NCBI GenBank assembly: GCA_050012375.1
Contig: JBEKHH010000019.1
Span: 16,283 to 80,282 of the forward strand
DNA length: 64,000 bases
DNA from: PALSA-1353 sp050012375
GTDB taxonomy: Bacteria > Planctomycetota > Phycisphaerae > Tepidisphaerales > Tepidisphaeraceae
Direction: 5' to 3'
In this document: one piece after another, positions 7,283-15,888 of the stretch
How positions within the stretch are numbered: position 1 is the stretch's first letter
Layout of the letters: every line of letters starts with the position of its first letter
Program-made: the position numbers and the translations under genes
Notes under the pieces: model-generated
Told to the model about the DNA's origin: nothing
Database searches by the model: none
The model's input: only the letters and a program-made list of their open reading frames with translations

Positions 7283-8830
7283 CTACGCCGCGACGGAGGA
7301 CGTTTCGGCATAGTGCTTGTAGATCGCCTCGAATTTGTTCTCGGTGGCTAGGAATGCGTCTACGATCACCGGATCGAATTGCTTGCCGGATTCCCTGACG
7401 ATGATCCCTCTGGCTACATCGTGGGTGAAGGCGGGCTTGTAGATGCGGCGGCTGGTCAGAGCATCGTACACGTCGGACAGGGCGACGATCCGGCCGCAGA
7501 GCGGAATGTCCTCGCCCTTCAATCCGTTTGGATAGCCGGTCCCGTCGAAGCGCTCGTGATGGGTGGCGGCAATGTTGCGGGCCATGCGCAGGAACCGGGT
7601 ATTGGCGAATCGCTCCATCGCCGCTTCGAGCGTTTCCGCCCCGATGGAGGTATGCGTCTTCATGATCTCGAATTCCCGGTTGCTCAATCGGCCGGGCTTG
7701 AGCAATACGTCATCGGGAATGCCAACCTTGCCGATGTCATGCAGCGGGCTGGCCCTGTACATCAACTGGATGAATTCGGGATCGACCAGGCTCTGGTACT
7801 TGCCGGCGGCGGCAAGCTGTTCGGAAAGGGCCTGGCAGTAACTTTGAACTCGTTCGATGTGGGCGCCGGTTTCGGGATCGCGGGATTCGGCGAGCCGGGC
7901 CATCGCGAAGATAACCACGTCGCGCGTTTCGGCCTCGAGGCGCTGCGATTCCTCGCGTTTGCGCTGGGCAATGTCGCGCACAAAGATCGAGAACATCCAA
8001 CCCTCGCGCGTGCGCAATGGTGATATGCACAGTTCGGCGGGAAACGCGGAATCGTCGTGTCTCTTGAGCGATATCTCGATGTAGTGGTTGAGATGGGCGT
8101 CATGGTCGACGGCGAACAAGCTGGAGAAGGAGGCGATGTCGTTGCCGGGAGAATTTCGTGGGACGATCAGTTGCTCCAGCGGCTGGCCGAGGGCCTGGGC
8201 TTGGGACACACCGAAGATCACCTGGGCCTGGGGATTCCAGGCCATGACATGTCGTTCGGCGTTGACGGTAATGACGGCATCCAGGGCGGTGTTGACGATG
8301 AGGCGGTTGAGTTCTTCGCTCTCGCGCAGGTCCTCGGCGCTTTGCCGCAATTCCATCTGAGCCATGACGCTGTGGGCCAGAACTCGCAGGGCCTCGAGTT
8401 GATTCTGCGTGGGTTGGCCTGGTTTGATATCGATCACGCACAGGGAGCCGACGGGCTGTCCATCCGATGTCACCAGCGGAGCGCCGGCGTAGAGGCGGAT
8501 GCAGGGCGGACCGGTGACCAGAGGATTGTCGCAAAATCGCGGATCCTGGGCGGCGTCGGGGACAACGAAAACGGCGTCGAGGTTTTCCTGGGCGATCGCA
8601 TGTGAGCAGAATGACACTTCCCGGGATGTCTCGCTGGCATTGAGACCGACGCAGGCTTTGAACCATTGGCGGTCGCGTTCGATCAAAGACACCAGCGCGA
8701 TAGGAGCCGCCAGGAGCTGGGCGGCCAGTTTGGCCACATCATCAAATGCCTTCTCGCGAGGCGTGTCGAGGATGTTGAGATGGCGGAGCGCGGCAAGGCG
8801 GCGCTCTTCGGACGGGTTGCGGTGTTCCAC
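7283..8830 (-). CDS. GAF-PAS-HD-GYP cyclic di-GMP phosphodiesterase
   Basis: A 515-aa cytoplasmic signalling protein. The N-terminal GAF domain (about 25-160) and a PAS domain (about 185-300, with HVMAWNPQAQVIFGVSQ) are sensors; the C-terminal HD-GYP domain (about 320-500) should hydrolyse cyclic di-GMP. The HD motif LHDIGKVGIPDDVLLKPG and the GYP motif HHERFDGTGYPNGL are both intact, so catalytic activity is expected. I chose a GTG start at 8830 because the sequence from EHRNPSEERRLAAL is typical of this GAF family, while the longer frame upstream reads as noncoding. No other start codon or clear Shine-Dalgarno site is seen. It stands alone. Confidence 0.88.
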   Translation of the reverse strand: MEHRNPSEERRLAALRHLNILDTPREKAFDDVAKLAAQLLAAPIALVSLIERDRQWFKACVGLNASETSREVSFCSHAIAQENLDAVFVVPDAAQDPRFCDNPLVTGPPCIRLYAGAPLVTSDGQPVGSLCVIDIKPGQPTQNQLEALRVLAHSVMAQMELRQSAEDLRESEELNRLIVNTALDAVITVNAERHVMAWNPQAQVIFGVSQAQALGQPLEQLIVPRNSPGNDIASFSSLFAVDHDAHLNHYIEISLKRHDDSAFPAELCISPLRTREGWMFSIFVRDIAQRKREESQRLEAETRDVVIFAMARLAESRDPETGAHIERVQSYCQALSEQLAAAGKYQSLVDPEFIQLMYRASPLHDIGKVGIPDDVLLKPGRLSNREFEIMKTHTSIGAETLEAAMERFANTRFLRMARNIAATHHERFDGTGYPNGLKGEDIPLCGRIVALSDVYDALTSRRIYKPAFTHDVARGIIVRESGKQFDPVIVDAFLATENKFEAIYKHYAETSSVAA

Positions 8831-8973
8831 ATATGTAGTATTCGACCGGTTGGCGGAACTTCTTAAGGTTAGAACCGTAGGTGCAAGCAATTCCCGGAGC
8901 CTATTTTGGGACCATGGCTTTGGCGATCGAATAACCCCAGGATGAACATCCTGGGGCTTTGGGGGAACGGGGG

Positions 8974-9279
8974 ATGGGAAATTCCACGCCGTGCCCTTCG
9001 ACGAGCGCAGGGGGGGCAACCGAGCAGAGGAGGAATTGCAACCTGAGGAACCGACGCGGATTGCTTAAACGGACATTGGACCAACCGGGAATTGCGCGGA
9101 ACAAATCCTTCAGCGAAGTTGCGGACGGACGATACTTGTGGAATCGCGATGAACTGATCGAAGCCATCGAGGCCGCCCGGGCGCTGCAATTGGAGAACCC
9201 GGACGCTGTTGTGGCCATGGTAACGGATGCGAGAAACCGGTTCGTCGGAGGCAAGCAGTACAATAACCGCATCGCTTGA
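8974..9279 (+). CDS. Hypothetical protein, doubtful N-terminus
   Basis: The first 40 or so residues look like translated intergenic DNA. The last 60, from NKSFSEVADGRYLWNRDELIEAIEAA onward, are protein-like, with a helix LIEAIEAARALQL and a strand DAVVAMVTD. It ends 31 bases before the start of the sugar methyltransferase on the same strand. An AGAGGAGG sequence lies inside the frame at about 9024-9031 but no good start follows it. It may be a small real gene with an uncertain start, or the remnant of a larger one. No family is recognised. Confidence 0.3.
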   Translation: MGNSTPCPSTSAGGATEQRRNCNLRNRRGLLKRTLDQPGIARNKSFSEVADGRYLWNRDELIEAIEAARALQLENPDAVVAMVTDARNRFVGGKQYNNRIA

Positions 9280-9310
9280 CCACATCTCTTCGTCCCATAT
9301 ATTGCCCAGA

Positions 9311-10363
9311 ATGGCCGATGGCGAGCAACAGCACATTGCCGCAGATTCCATCGGCGCCGATAGAATTCAACAAATGATTGATGGCCTGGCCGGGGCGCGG
9401 GAAGAGGTTTTGCCGTCAATTTTCTGGACGAGTCTGAACAAGAAGAACATCAGCCAGCTCGAATCCGGTCCCGGTTACGAGAACTTTAAGCAGACGGTCG
9501 CCTGCAACTACTACACCTGGGTCATCTCTCCGCGCAAAGACCCCCAGACGTACGCGCTGATGGAGATTTTGCCCAAGATTGAGGGGCTCGCCTGCGTGAT
9601 CCGGGCGCTTTGTTCCAAGCGCCACAAATATTTCGGTCGCTGGCGCAATTCCTTCTTTTACAACCTGTTGACTTTTTTGCTTTGGGCCCATGTGCGGCGG
9701 CTGGATCAGCGCGGCGATCTGGCCAAGCTTCACGAACCGCGCGAGGGCAATCCGCCACCCGTTTATCGAGGCTCGCGCCTCATCTCCCAGGACCTGGCCC
9801 AGTCTTATCTCGAATACCACGCCATCGCATCCCGGGCGGATTTAAGCCGTGCTGGCACCATCATGGAGCTTGGCTCCGGATATGGCCGAACGGCGTTCGT
9901 TTTTCTCACCCTTATGCCAGCCGTGCGATATTTCATCGTCGATATTCCGCCCGCCCTCTACATCAGCGAGCGATACTTGAGCAGCCAGTTTGCCGGCCGA
10001 AAAGTGTTCCGATACCGCCCCTTTTCCAACTATGCCCAAGTGAAGGACGAAATCGAAAGGGCCGAGCTCATCTTCCTTCTTCCCAACCAGCTTGAACTGC
10101 TGCCGGACAAGACCTGCGATTTGTTCATCAACATCTCTTCATTTCACGAAATGAAGCCCAAGGCGATTGCCTATTATTTTCAGGAAATCGGTCGCCTGAC
10201 AACCCGGTATTTTTATTTCAAACAATGGAAAACCTGGACGAATCCGGAGGACCATATCGTGATCAGCGAAGGCGACTATCCCGTTGGTAAGGAATGGCGC
10301 CGAATCTTCCAGCAACAATGCGCCGTGCAGACCCAGTTCTTCGAAGCGTTGTATCAACTGTGA
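9311..10363 (+). CDS. Putative sugar O-methyltransferase
   Basis: A 350-aa protein resembling the putative sugar O-methyltransferase family (TIGR04371-like) found beside surface-polysaccharide genes. A class I SAM-binding motif MELGSGYGRTAF lies near residue 185, followed by the acidic strand FIVDIPPALYISERYL. The late region INISSFHEM is also typical. It would methylate a hydroxyl on a glycan precursor in the cytoplasm. No glycosyltransferase cluster surrounds it here. A longer in-frame start at 9227 would overlap the previous frame; the ATG at 9311 fits the family better. It is followed by a decayed integrase. Confidence 0.75.
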   Translation: MADGEQQHIAADSIGADRIQQMIDGLAGAREEVLPSIFWTSLNKKNISQLESGPGYENFKQTVACNYYTWVISPRKDPQTYALMEILPKIEGLACVIRALCSKRHKYFGRWRNSFFYNLLTFLLWAHVRRLDQRGDLAKLHEPREGNPPPVYRGSRLISQDLAQSYLEYHAIASRADLSRAGTIMELGSGYGRTAFVFLTLMPAVRYFIVDIPPALYISERYLSSQFAGRKVFRYRPFSNYAQVKDEIERAELIFLLPNQLELLPDKTCDLFINISSFHEMKPKAIAYYFQEIGRLTTRYFYFKQWKTWTNPEDHIVISEGDYPVGKEWRRIFQQQCAVQTQFFEALYQL

Positions 10364-10529
10364 ATGAGCCGGACGGACGCCTCTGGCTATCGCACAGGGG
10401 ACAAAAAAGGGGTCATAAGTGCTCTGTCTCGACCCTCTTCCATCCCCGACGATGCGATCCTGCTGGATGCCGTTTGCGTTTGCCACCGGCTCTCCATCGG
10501 CATTTCGCACCTTCACGCCCTGCGCCGGG

Positions 10530-10848
10530 CCGGGAAAAATGCCGACAGCGTTTGCCTTTGCGATGCCAAAGCGGGGTCATTTGGTCGATATGCTCCGCAA
10601 TGATCTTGCCGCCGCCCGCACGGCATGGATTGCCGCCCAGCTCGTCACCAAATGGTGAAAATCAGCGCAATTCGGCGCAATGGAGCGCGAACGAATCGGG
10701 GAAAGCGGCGAGCGACGAATCGACTGGAGAAACAGCGGAAAACACTGGTTTTCCCGGTGGGAATAATGAAAGGCCGAGGTCGGATTCGAACCGACGAATA
10801 ACGGATTTGCAATCCGTCCCCTTAGTCCACTTGGGTACTCGGCCGTGA
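10530..10848 (+). pseudogene. Decayed tyrosine recombinase C-terminus at tRNA-Cys
   Basis: Two frames together resemble the C-terminal part of planctomycete phage-type integrases. One reads MPKRGHLVDMLRNDLAAART and ends at 10658. The other continues from about 10660 with SGKAASDESTGETAENTGF and ends in residues read through the tRNA gene (RPRSDSNRRITDLQSV). The shift between them, and the missing catalytic Arg-His-Arg-Tyr residues, show it is broken. Integrases of this kind often sit with the 3' end over a tRNA that serves as attachment site. So 1-10.8 kb may be an old genomic island. The assignment is inference from pattern. Confidence 0.5.
10771..10844 (-). tRNA. tRNA-Cys (GCA)
   Basis: The minus strand folds as a full cloverleaf of 74 nt. 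The 7-bp acceptor pairs GGCCGAG with CTCGGCC, the anticodon stem ACGGA/TCCGT encloses TTGCAAA with anticodon GCA, and the T arm is GTCGG-TTCGAAT-CCGAC. The discriminator base is U, as expected for tRNA-Cys. CCA is not encoded. The 3' half overlaps the end of the integrase remnant, so the gene is a probable attachment site. Confidence 0.97.
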
Positions 10849-11004
10849 TTTCACTTCCGAAAAGCGCTTATCGGAGATTCCAACGCCGGCTAATGACATC
10901 GGGTGCAAGTTCATGCGACCGCGGTGATTGTATCGGTTGAGGGCATCGTCGCAAGCGTCATTTTCCTCACAACCCCCGGTAGACTTCCCGCCGGTGTGCC
11001 ACGT

Positions 11005-11223
11005 TCATTTCAGCCCAAGTTCTTTGCGTAATTGCGAGTAGGGATGGGCCGGTTCATTGCGGCGGCGACGTGCTTCGGCGATGTCGCCCCGGTCCTGTGC
11101 GGTCAGTCGGCGCGAGGGCCGTGGGGCATCCTGGCGGGCGGCTTTCGCCTTCAATTGTTGGTAATCCTTCTCTTTGAGCAGCACGAATCGTTCACGGCCC
11201 AGCTTGACTGTCTGTACGGTCAT
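11005..11223 (-). CDS. Phd/YefM-like small antitoxin candidate
   Basis: A 72-aa protein starting MTVQTVKLGRERFVLLKEKD, a beta-strand-rich N-terminus like that of Phd/YefM antitoxins and of small planctomycete relatives (xVxLxGxxFVVLxxxxYxxL). The C-terminus is charged and probably disordered, as in antitoxins that wrap a toxin. No RelE, Doc or PIN toxin follows it directly; the next gene upstream on the same strand is the HigA antitoxin, 80 bases away. The longer in-frame start at 11283 adds residues that do not look conserved. Confidence 0.55.
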   Translation of the reverse strand: MTVQTVKLGRERFVLLKEKDYQQLKAKAARQDAPRPSRRLTAQDRGDIAEARRRRNEPAHPYSQLRKELGLK

Positions 11224-11303
11224 GGATTTCACCTGTGCGGAATTATACCGGAGATATCCCCAAAAGTAGTGGATGGCCACCACAGGTTTCTGAGTCGAAG
11301 AAG

Positions 11304-11726
11304 TTACCTGCCAATGAACAGGCCGGGACTCAGCTTGAAATGTGCCGCAAGTCTCAGCGCGTTCTCTTTGCTGATTTGCCGATCCCCGCGCAAAATGGCC
11401 GCTCCAAGCGACCGGCTTCCGAGAATGCGGCCAATACCGGAGGCACTGAGCCCGTGGGCATTCATCAAAAATCGAATTGCGTCCCGCGGATCGGATGCCG
11501 CCGCGACTTGCAAATTTTCGTTGTCATACGCTTCAATGAGTTCCGTCAGCGTTTCAAGGTATTCTTCCTGCCCTCTGGAGCGCCGATCCAACACGGCGAG
11601 GCGATCCACGATTTCCGCGGTGTTATCGTAGTCAACCTCGTCGCGGATCGTGCGAGGCAGATGGATGGCGCACAGTTCCTTAAAAGTTTTCGGAAGGCCG
11701 CCATGTGATGTGCGTACGCGGTTCAT
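11304..11726 (-). CDS. higA: HigA-type antitoxin (HTH)
   Basis: A 140-aa antitoxin with an N-terminal helical region and a C-terminal XRE-type helix-turn-helix (about 88-135: FLMNAHGLSASGIGRIL, then KENALRLAAHFKLSPGLF). HigA binds HigB and represses the shared promoter. Its ATG overlaps the toxin stop by four bases (ATGA), a tight toxin-first operon as is usual for HigBA. It lies just beyond the tRNA-Cys integration point. Confidence 0.85.
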   Translation of the reverse strand: MNRVRTSHGGLPKTFKELCAIHLPRTIRDEVDYDNTAEIVDRLAVLDRRSRGQEEYLETLTELIEAYDNENLQVAAASDPRDAIRFLMNAHGLSASGIGRILGSRSLGAAILRGDRQISKENALRLAAHFKLSPGLFIGR

Positions 11727-12049
11727 AGTTCATCTTTCCAGCGCTCTGAATCATATTCCTTGTGCGTGAGCACTCGCAGGACATAGACGCGACCCCGAAT
11801 GGGGTAGTTTTGCTTGTAATGGATGTCGGAAATCGGCCTGCATCGGTTGTTGGAAACGTCAAAAACCGTCACCGTATGGTTCTTCCGAGTTTTCACAAAG
11901 TCCACCCGGTGTCCGAACGCCTCTTTAACATCCGCGGTGGTTTTCCAGGCGGCGCCGGCGACCATGTCGTACCAAAGAACGAGTTCTTTTTGGGTTGCTG
12001 GATGGCGTAACCAGAACTCCTCCAATCGCTTCCTTGTGATGATTCGCAT
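11723..12049 (-). CDS. higB: HigB-type mRNA interferase toxin
   Basis: A 108-aa basic protein of the HigB_toxin family: MRIITRKRLEEFW, WYDMVAGAAWKTTADVKEAF and a C-terminal YPIRGRVYVLRVLTHKEYD match the usual order in ribosome-dependent mRNA interferases. The start is the MRIITRK methionine; the longer frame upstream is not family-like. The gene is translationally coupled to higA downstream. No gene is seen between its start and 12262. Confidence 0.87.
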   Translation of the reverse strand: MRIITRKRLEEFWLRHPATQKELVLWYDMVAGAAWKTTADVKEAFGHRVDFVKTRKNHTVTVFDVSNNRCRPISDIHYKQNYPIRGRVYVLRVLTHKEYDSERWKDEL

Positions 12050-12262
12050 CCTGCGTATCCGGCGGGCGCACAGCATCGACCGCGCACATAATGTACTCAC
12101 CCTGGGTACGGATGTCAAGCGGCTTGAATTTGAAAAACCTGCCTTTTTGATTGCGAAATGATGACGCCTTGCTCACCCATGCCGCCGGATGAACCATAGC
12201 CATGATCGCTTGCCGGGTGCGATTCGGCGAGCGTGTCACATAAGTCAATCAAGCATTGGAAT

Positions 12263-12976
12263 TCATCGGTGATGGGTCCGGGCGGTCTCGACCAGAAGCT
12301 TGAACGGGGCGAGATGCTCCGGCTCGTCGATCAGGCGCTCGGGATGCCATTGGACGGCGGCGAATAGCGGGAACGTCGGATCTTCGAATCCTTCGATGAC
12401 GCCGTCGGGAGACGTGGCGATGACGCGCAGGCCGCGGCCCAGACGGTCGGCGGCTTGCTTGTGATAGCTGTTGACGGATATCTCGGGCTTGCCGATGGAT
12501 TGGCCGATGCGAGAGGACAGGTCGATGGTCACGGGATGGCGGGGGATTGTGTCGCCGATCTTGCGGTGCTCGATGGGCGATTCGCTGGGCAAATCGGGGA
12601 GGAATTGGTGGATGCTGCCGCCGCGATAGACGTTCATCAGTTGCGAGCCCAGACAGACGCCGAGGGTGGGGAGCCGGCGGGTTTCGACTTCGGCGATGAG
12701 GGCCAGCTCGAATGTTTGACGGGCGGGGTCGATCTTTTCGGCTTTGGGATGCCATTGCTGGCCGTAGAGGTCGGGGTCGAGATCGTTGCCGCCGGTGAAG
12801 AGGATGCCGCCGAATATGTCCACGATTTGGGGGATCAGGGCGAGATCGGTTTGATAGGGAATCAGAAGCGGCAGGCCGCCGGCGCGTTCGACGGCCTTGG
12901 CATAGGCGAAGGGCGATTCGTATTTGTCGCCGTCGTCGTGGGTGTCGATGGTGATGCCGATGAGGGGTCGGATCAT
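12263..12976 (-). CDS. Gamma-glutamyl-gamma-aminobutyrate hydrolase family (PuuD-like)
   Basis: A 237-aa class I glutamine amidotransferase-like hydrolase (Peptidase C26). The nucleophile is Cys108 in GVCLGSQLMNVYRGG, the catalytic His211 and Glu213 are in QWHPERL, and the oxyanion strand GGILFTGGNDLDP is near 57-68. Relatives cleave gamma-glutamyl bonds, as PuuD does in putrescine breakdown; no putrescine genes are nearby, so the substrate is unknown. It is a single gene, divergent from the Uma2 gene 38 bases away. Confidence 0.88.
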   Translation of the reverse strand: MIRPLIGITIDTHDDGDKYESPFAYAKAVERAGGLPLLIPYQTDLALIPQIVDIFGGILFTGGNDLDPDLYGQQWHPKAEKIDPARQTFELALIAEVETRRLPTLGVCLGSQLMNVYRGGSIHQFLPDLPSESPIEHRKIGDTIPRHPVTIDLSSRIGQSIGKPEISVNSYHKQAADRLGRGLRVIATSPDGVIEGFEDPTFPLFAAVQWHPERLIDEPEHLAPFKLLVETARTHHR

Positions 12977-13014
12977 GGCCTGAAAGGATATGCTATAATG
13001 AAGGTGAGGCCAAT

Positions 13015-13716
13015 ATGGCGCAGTTGCGGACGAGTCGAGCGGTTCGGGGAGAGGTGGATGAGTTGCATTCGGGAGACCGGATGACTCGTGAGGAATTTCA
13101 TCGCATTTATGAGCAGATGCCGCAAGATTTTAAGGCTGAATTGATTGGAGGGATTGTTTACGTGGCATCGCCAACAAGACGCCGTCATGGGAAGCATCAT
13201 CTTTTGCTCGGGACCGTATTTTGTGCTTACGAAGCCAGCACCCCTGGCGTTGATGCCGCGGATAACGCCACTGTGATTCTGGCGAACGATGCCGAACCAC
13301 AGCCGGATTTATACTTGAGGATTCTGCCTCAATTCGGCGGACAATCGAATACCACAAAGGAGGATTACGTCGAAGGCGCTCCCGAATTGGTTGCCGAAAT
13401 CGCTCACAGCACCCATGCCTTGGACCTGCACGCTAAGCGGGACGCTTACGCGCGCCATGGTGTATTGGAATATCTGGTGCTTTCGCTCAAAGAGCGCCGG
13501 CTGAGATGGTTCGATTTGCGGTCGAACAAAGATTTGGCCGCGGATAGGAACGGGGTCTGCCAGATTCGCACGTTCCCGGGGCTGTGGATTAATGTCGACG
13601 GTCTTTTGCAGCAGAATTATCAGCAACTGATGGCGACACTGAAGCAGGGACTGGAATCGCCGGAGCATTCCGATTTTGTGGGGAAGCTGGCGTCGGCACA
13701 TAAGCCGCGGGCTTAA
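13015..13716 (+). CDS. Uma2 family (DUF820) putative endonuclease
   Basis: A 233-aa protein with the restriction-endonuclease-like fold of the Uma2 family. Visible landmarks are AELIGGIVY (Glu42), QPDLYLRI (Asp98) and PELVAEIAHST (Glu128), which fit the PD-(D/E)xK-like core, then YLVLSLKERRLRWF. These genes are abundant in planctomycetes and cyanobacteria and their biological role is unclear. A GTGAGG ribosome site supports the ATG at 13015; a later ATG at 13081 is possible. It converges with bipA, 17 bases away. Confidence 0.85.
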   Translation: MAQLRTSRAVRGEVDELHSGDRMTREEFHRIYEQMPQDFKAELIGGIVYVASPTRRRHGKHHLLLGTVFCAYEASTPGVDAADNATVILANDAEPQPDLYLRILPQFGGQSNTTKEDYVEGAPELVAEIAHSTHALDLHAKRDAYARHGVLEYLVLSLKERRLRWFDLRSNKDLAADRNGVCQIRTFPGLWINVDGLLQQNYQQLMATLKQGLESPEHSDFVGKLASAHKPRA

Positions 13717-13733
13717 GACACGGGAAAAAAGCC

Positions 13734-15587
13734 TCAAGCTTCGACGGTCACGGCTTGCTTGCGGTTGTGGCGCTTGCGCTCGTTTTCGGTGAGCAAATCC
13801 TTTCGGAGGCGGATGCTCTTGGGCGTCACCTCGACCAGTTCGTCTTCCTCGATGTATTCCAGGGCCTGCTCGAGCGTCATCTTTCGCGATGGCTTGAGAA
13901 TGATGTTCTCATCGCTGGCGGTGGTTCGCATGTTGGACAGCTTCTTGGCCTTGGTGGGATTGACGACAATATCGTCGGTGCGGCAATGCTCGCCGACGAC
14001 CTGGCCTTCGTAAACCGGCTCGGAGGGATCGACGAACAGGACGCCGCGGTCCTGGAGGGTGTTAAGGGCGAAAGCGTTCACATTGGCGGCGCAGTTGGAG
14101 ATCATGACGCCGTTGACGCGCTCCGGGACTTCGCCGCGCATGGCCGCGTATTCGTGGAAATTGTGGTGCATGACGGCCGTGCCCTGGGTGGCGTTGAGCA
14201 TCCGCGTGCGCAGGCCGATCAGTCCGCGCGCGGGAATCGTGAATTCGAGGTGGACGTGTCCTTCGCGGTTGTCCATGCGAACCATCTCGCCGCGACGGTT
14301 GCCGACGAGTTCCATGACGCCGCCCAGGTTTTTCTCCGGGACCTCGATCACCAGATATTCGATCGGCTCGAGGGTGTTGCCGGCGTCGTCTTTTTTCAGG
14401 ATGACATGCGGCTTGCTGATGGACAGTTCGAATCCCTCGCGGCGCATGTTTTCGATGAGGATGCCCAGGTGCAGGAGGCCGCGGCCGCAGACCCTGAAGG
14501 CGTCCTTATTGGCGGTTTCCTCGACCTTCAGGGCGACGTTGCTCTCCAATTCCTTGAAGAGGCGTTCGCGGAGGTTTCGGCTGGTGACGTACTTGCCTTC
14601 CTTGCCGACGAACGGGGAATCGTTCACGCTGAACATCATGGTGAGCGTCGGCGGTTCGATTTCGGTGGCGATCAGCGGCTGGGGATTGGCGGCATCGCAG
14701 ATGGAATCGGCGATATCGACGGTTTCCAGACCGACCAGAGCGACGATGTCGCCGGCGGAGGCTTCCTCAACGTCCGTGCGGCCGAGGCCGTCGAAAACCT
14801 GGACCTGCTGGACCTTGCTCTTGACCTGAGATTCGTCGCGGCGGCAGACGGTGACTTGCTGGCCGGTTTTGATGCGGCCGTTGAAGATTCGCCCGACGCC
14901 GATCCGGCCGACGTAATCGTTGTAGAGGATGCTGCTGATTTGAATCTGGAGGGATTTTTCGGGATCGCCGTGGGGCGCCGGGATGTACTTGAGCAGGGCT
15001 TCGAATACGGGGGAGATGTCGGTTCCCTTTTCCTCCAGGCTCCAGGAAGCGGTCCCGGCGCGGCCGCTGGCGTAGAGGACGGGAAAATCCAGGGTTTCAT
15101 CATCGGCGCCGAGTTCGACGAAAAGATCGAACACTTCGTCGAGGACCTGATGGGCGCGGGCGTCGGGGCGGTCGATCTTGTTGATGACGACGATTGGCCT
15201 CAGTTCGTGCTGGAAGGCTTTCTTCAGGACGAAGCGGGTCTGGGGCATGGGTCCCTCGGCGGCATCGACGAGGAGGAAAACGCCGTCGGCCATGCCCAGG
15301 ACGCGCTCAACTTCGCCGCCGAAATCGGCGTGGCCGGGGGTGTCGATGAGGTTGATCTTGGTGGTTTTGCCGTCGGGGCCGGTGTAATGGATGGCGACGT
15401 TCTTGGCCAGGATGGTGATTCCGCGCTCGCGTTCGAGGGGGTTGGAGTCCAAAAGGGTGTCCTGGCGGGTCTGACTTTCGCGGAAATTGCCGCTTTGGCG
15501 CAGCAGGGCGTCAACCAGGGTCGTTTTGCCATGGTCCACGTGGGCGATGATGGCGACGTTGCGTATGTTGTTCAGCACTTGATTCAT
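13734..15587 (-). CDS. typA: Translational GTPase TypA/BipA
   Basis: A 617-aa ribosome-binding GTPase, full length for the family. The G1 motif AHVDHGKTT lies at 15-23, with DTPGHADFGGEVERVL and NKIDRPDA for G3 and G4. Domains II, III, V and the BipA-specific C-terminus (from LGIRSRM-like GLIGLRTRMLNATQGTAVM) follow. BipA acts in 50S subunit assembly and stress responses. It is monocistronic, with only a tight convergent gene downstream. Confidence 0.97.
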   Translation of the reverse strand: MNQVLNNIRNVAIIAHVDHGKTTLVDALLRQSGNFRESQTRQDTLLDSNPLERERGITILAKNVAIHYTGPDGKTTKINLIDTPGHADFGGEVERVLGMADGVFLLVDAAEGPMPQTRFVLKKAFQHELRPIVVINKIDRPDARAHQVLDEVFDLFVELGADDETLDFPVLYASGRAGTASWSLEEKGTDISPVFEALLKYIPAPHGDPEKSLQIQISSILYNDYVGRIGVGRIFNGRIKTGQQVTVCRRDESQVKSKVQQVQVFDGLGRTDVEEASAGDIVALVGLETVDIADSICDAANPQPLIATEIEPPTLTMMFSVNDSPFVGKEGKYVTSRNLRERLFKELESNVALKVEETANKDAFRVCGRGLLHLGILIENMRREGFELSISKPHVILKKDDAGNTLEPIEYLVIEVPEKNLGGVMELVGNRRGEMVRMDNREGHVHLEFTIPARGLIGLRTRMLNATQGTAVMHHNFHEYAAMRGEVPERVNGVMISNCAANVNAFALNTLQDRGVLFVDPSEPVYEGQVVGEHCRTDDIVVNPTKAKKLSNMRTTASDENIILKPSRKMTLEQALEYIEEDELVEVTPKSIRLRKDLLTENERKRHNRKQAVTVEA

Positions 15588-15713
15588 TCTATATCGGCTT
15601 TCTTATTGTAGAACGTCTTTGCGGGGAGGATAGCATAGTGTCGCGTTGGCTTGGGCACAATGCTTGGCTATCGGGATCAGGTTTATCGGTTCCGCGATCG
15701 CAGGGCAAAGAGA

Positions 15714-15826
15714 CCACCGCGAAGACGCGAAGTTCGCGAAGACAGCCGCGAAGGAATGCAAACATTGGTTGAAAATGGCGGCATTTCTTCGCGTCTATCT
15801 TCGCGATCTTCGCGCCTTCGCGGTTT
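15714..15826. repeat. CGCGAAG-rich inverted repeat pair
   Basis: The left arm (15714-15755) is built from the motif CGCGAAGACG repeated with small changes; the right arm (15784-15826) is its inverted, diverged copy. Together they could form a 40-bp imperfect stem with a 28-nt loop. A third, single copy lies at 44821-44861. The open frames across it (about 15646-15849) come from the repeat itself. The whole gap 15588-15888 otherwise holds only the leader of the next gene. Confidence 0.7.
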
Positions 15827-15888
15827 GTTGTTATTCAGTTGAGAATTGAAAGTCGGTGATGTTTGGCTCTTTACCTTGGGAGGCTGAT

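Noticed and set aside
13755..15611. 618-codon open frame on the plus strand opposite bipA
   Set aside because: It is the antisense shadow of a highly conserved GTPase; the composition (Asp, Gly, Val, Glu runs) is what the reverse frame of GC-rich DNA gives.
15646..15849. 67-codon frame before the TPR-like gene
   Set aside because: It is encoded almost entirely by the CGCGAAG repeat pair, has no ribosome site, and similar frames arise wherever the repeat occurs.
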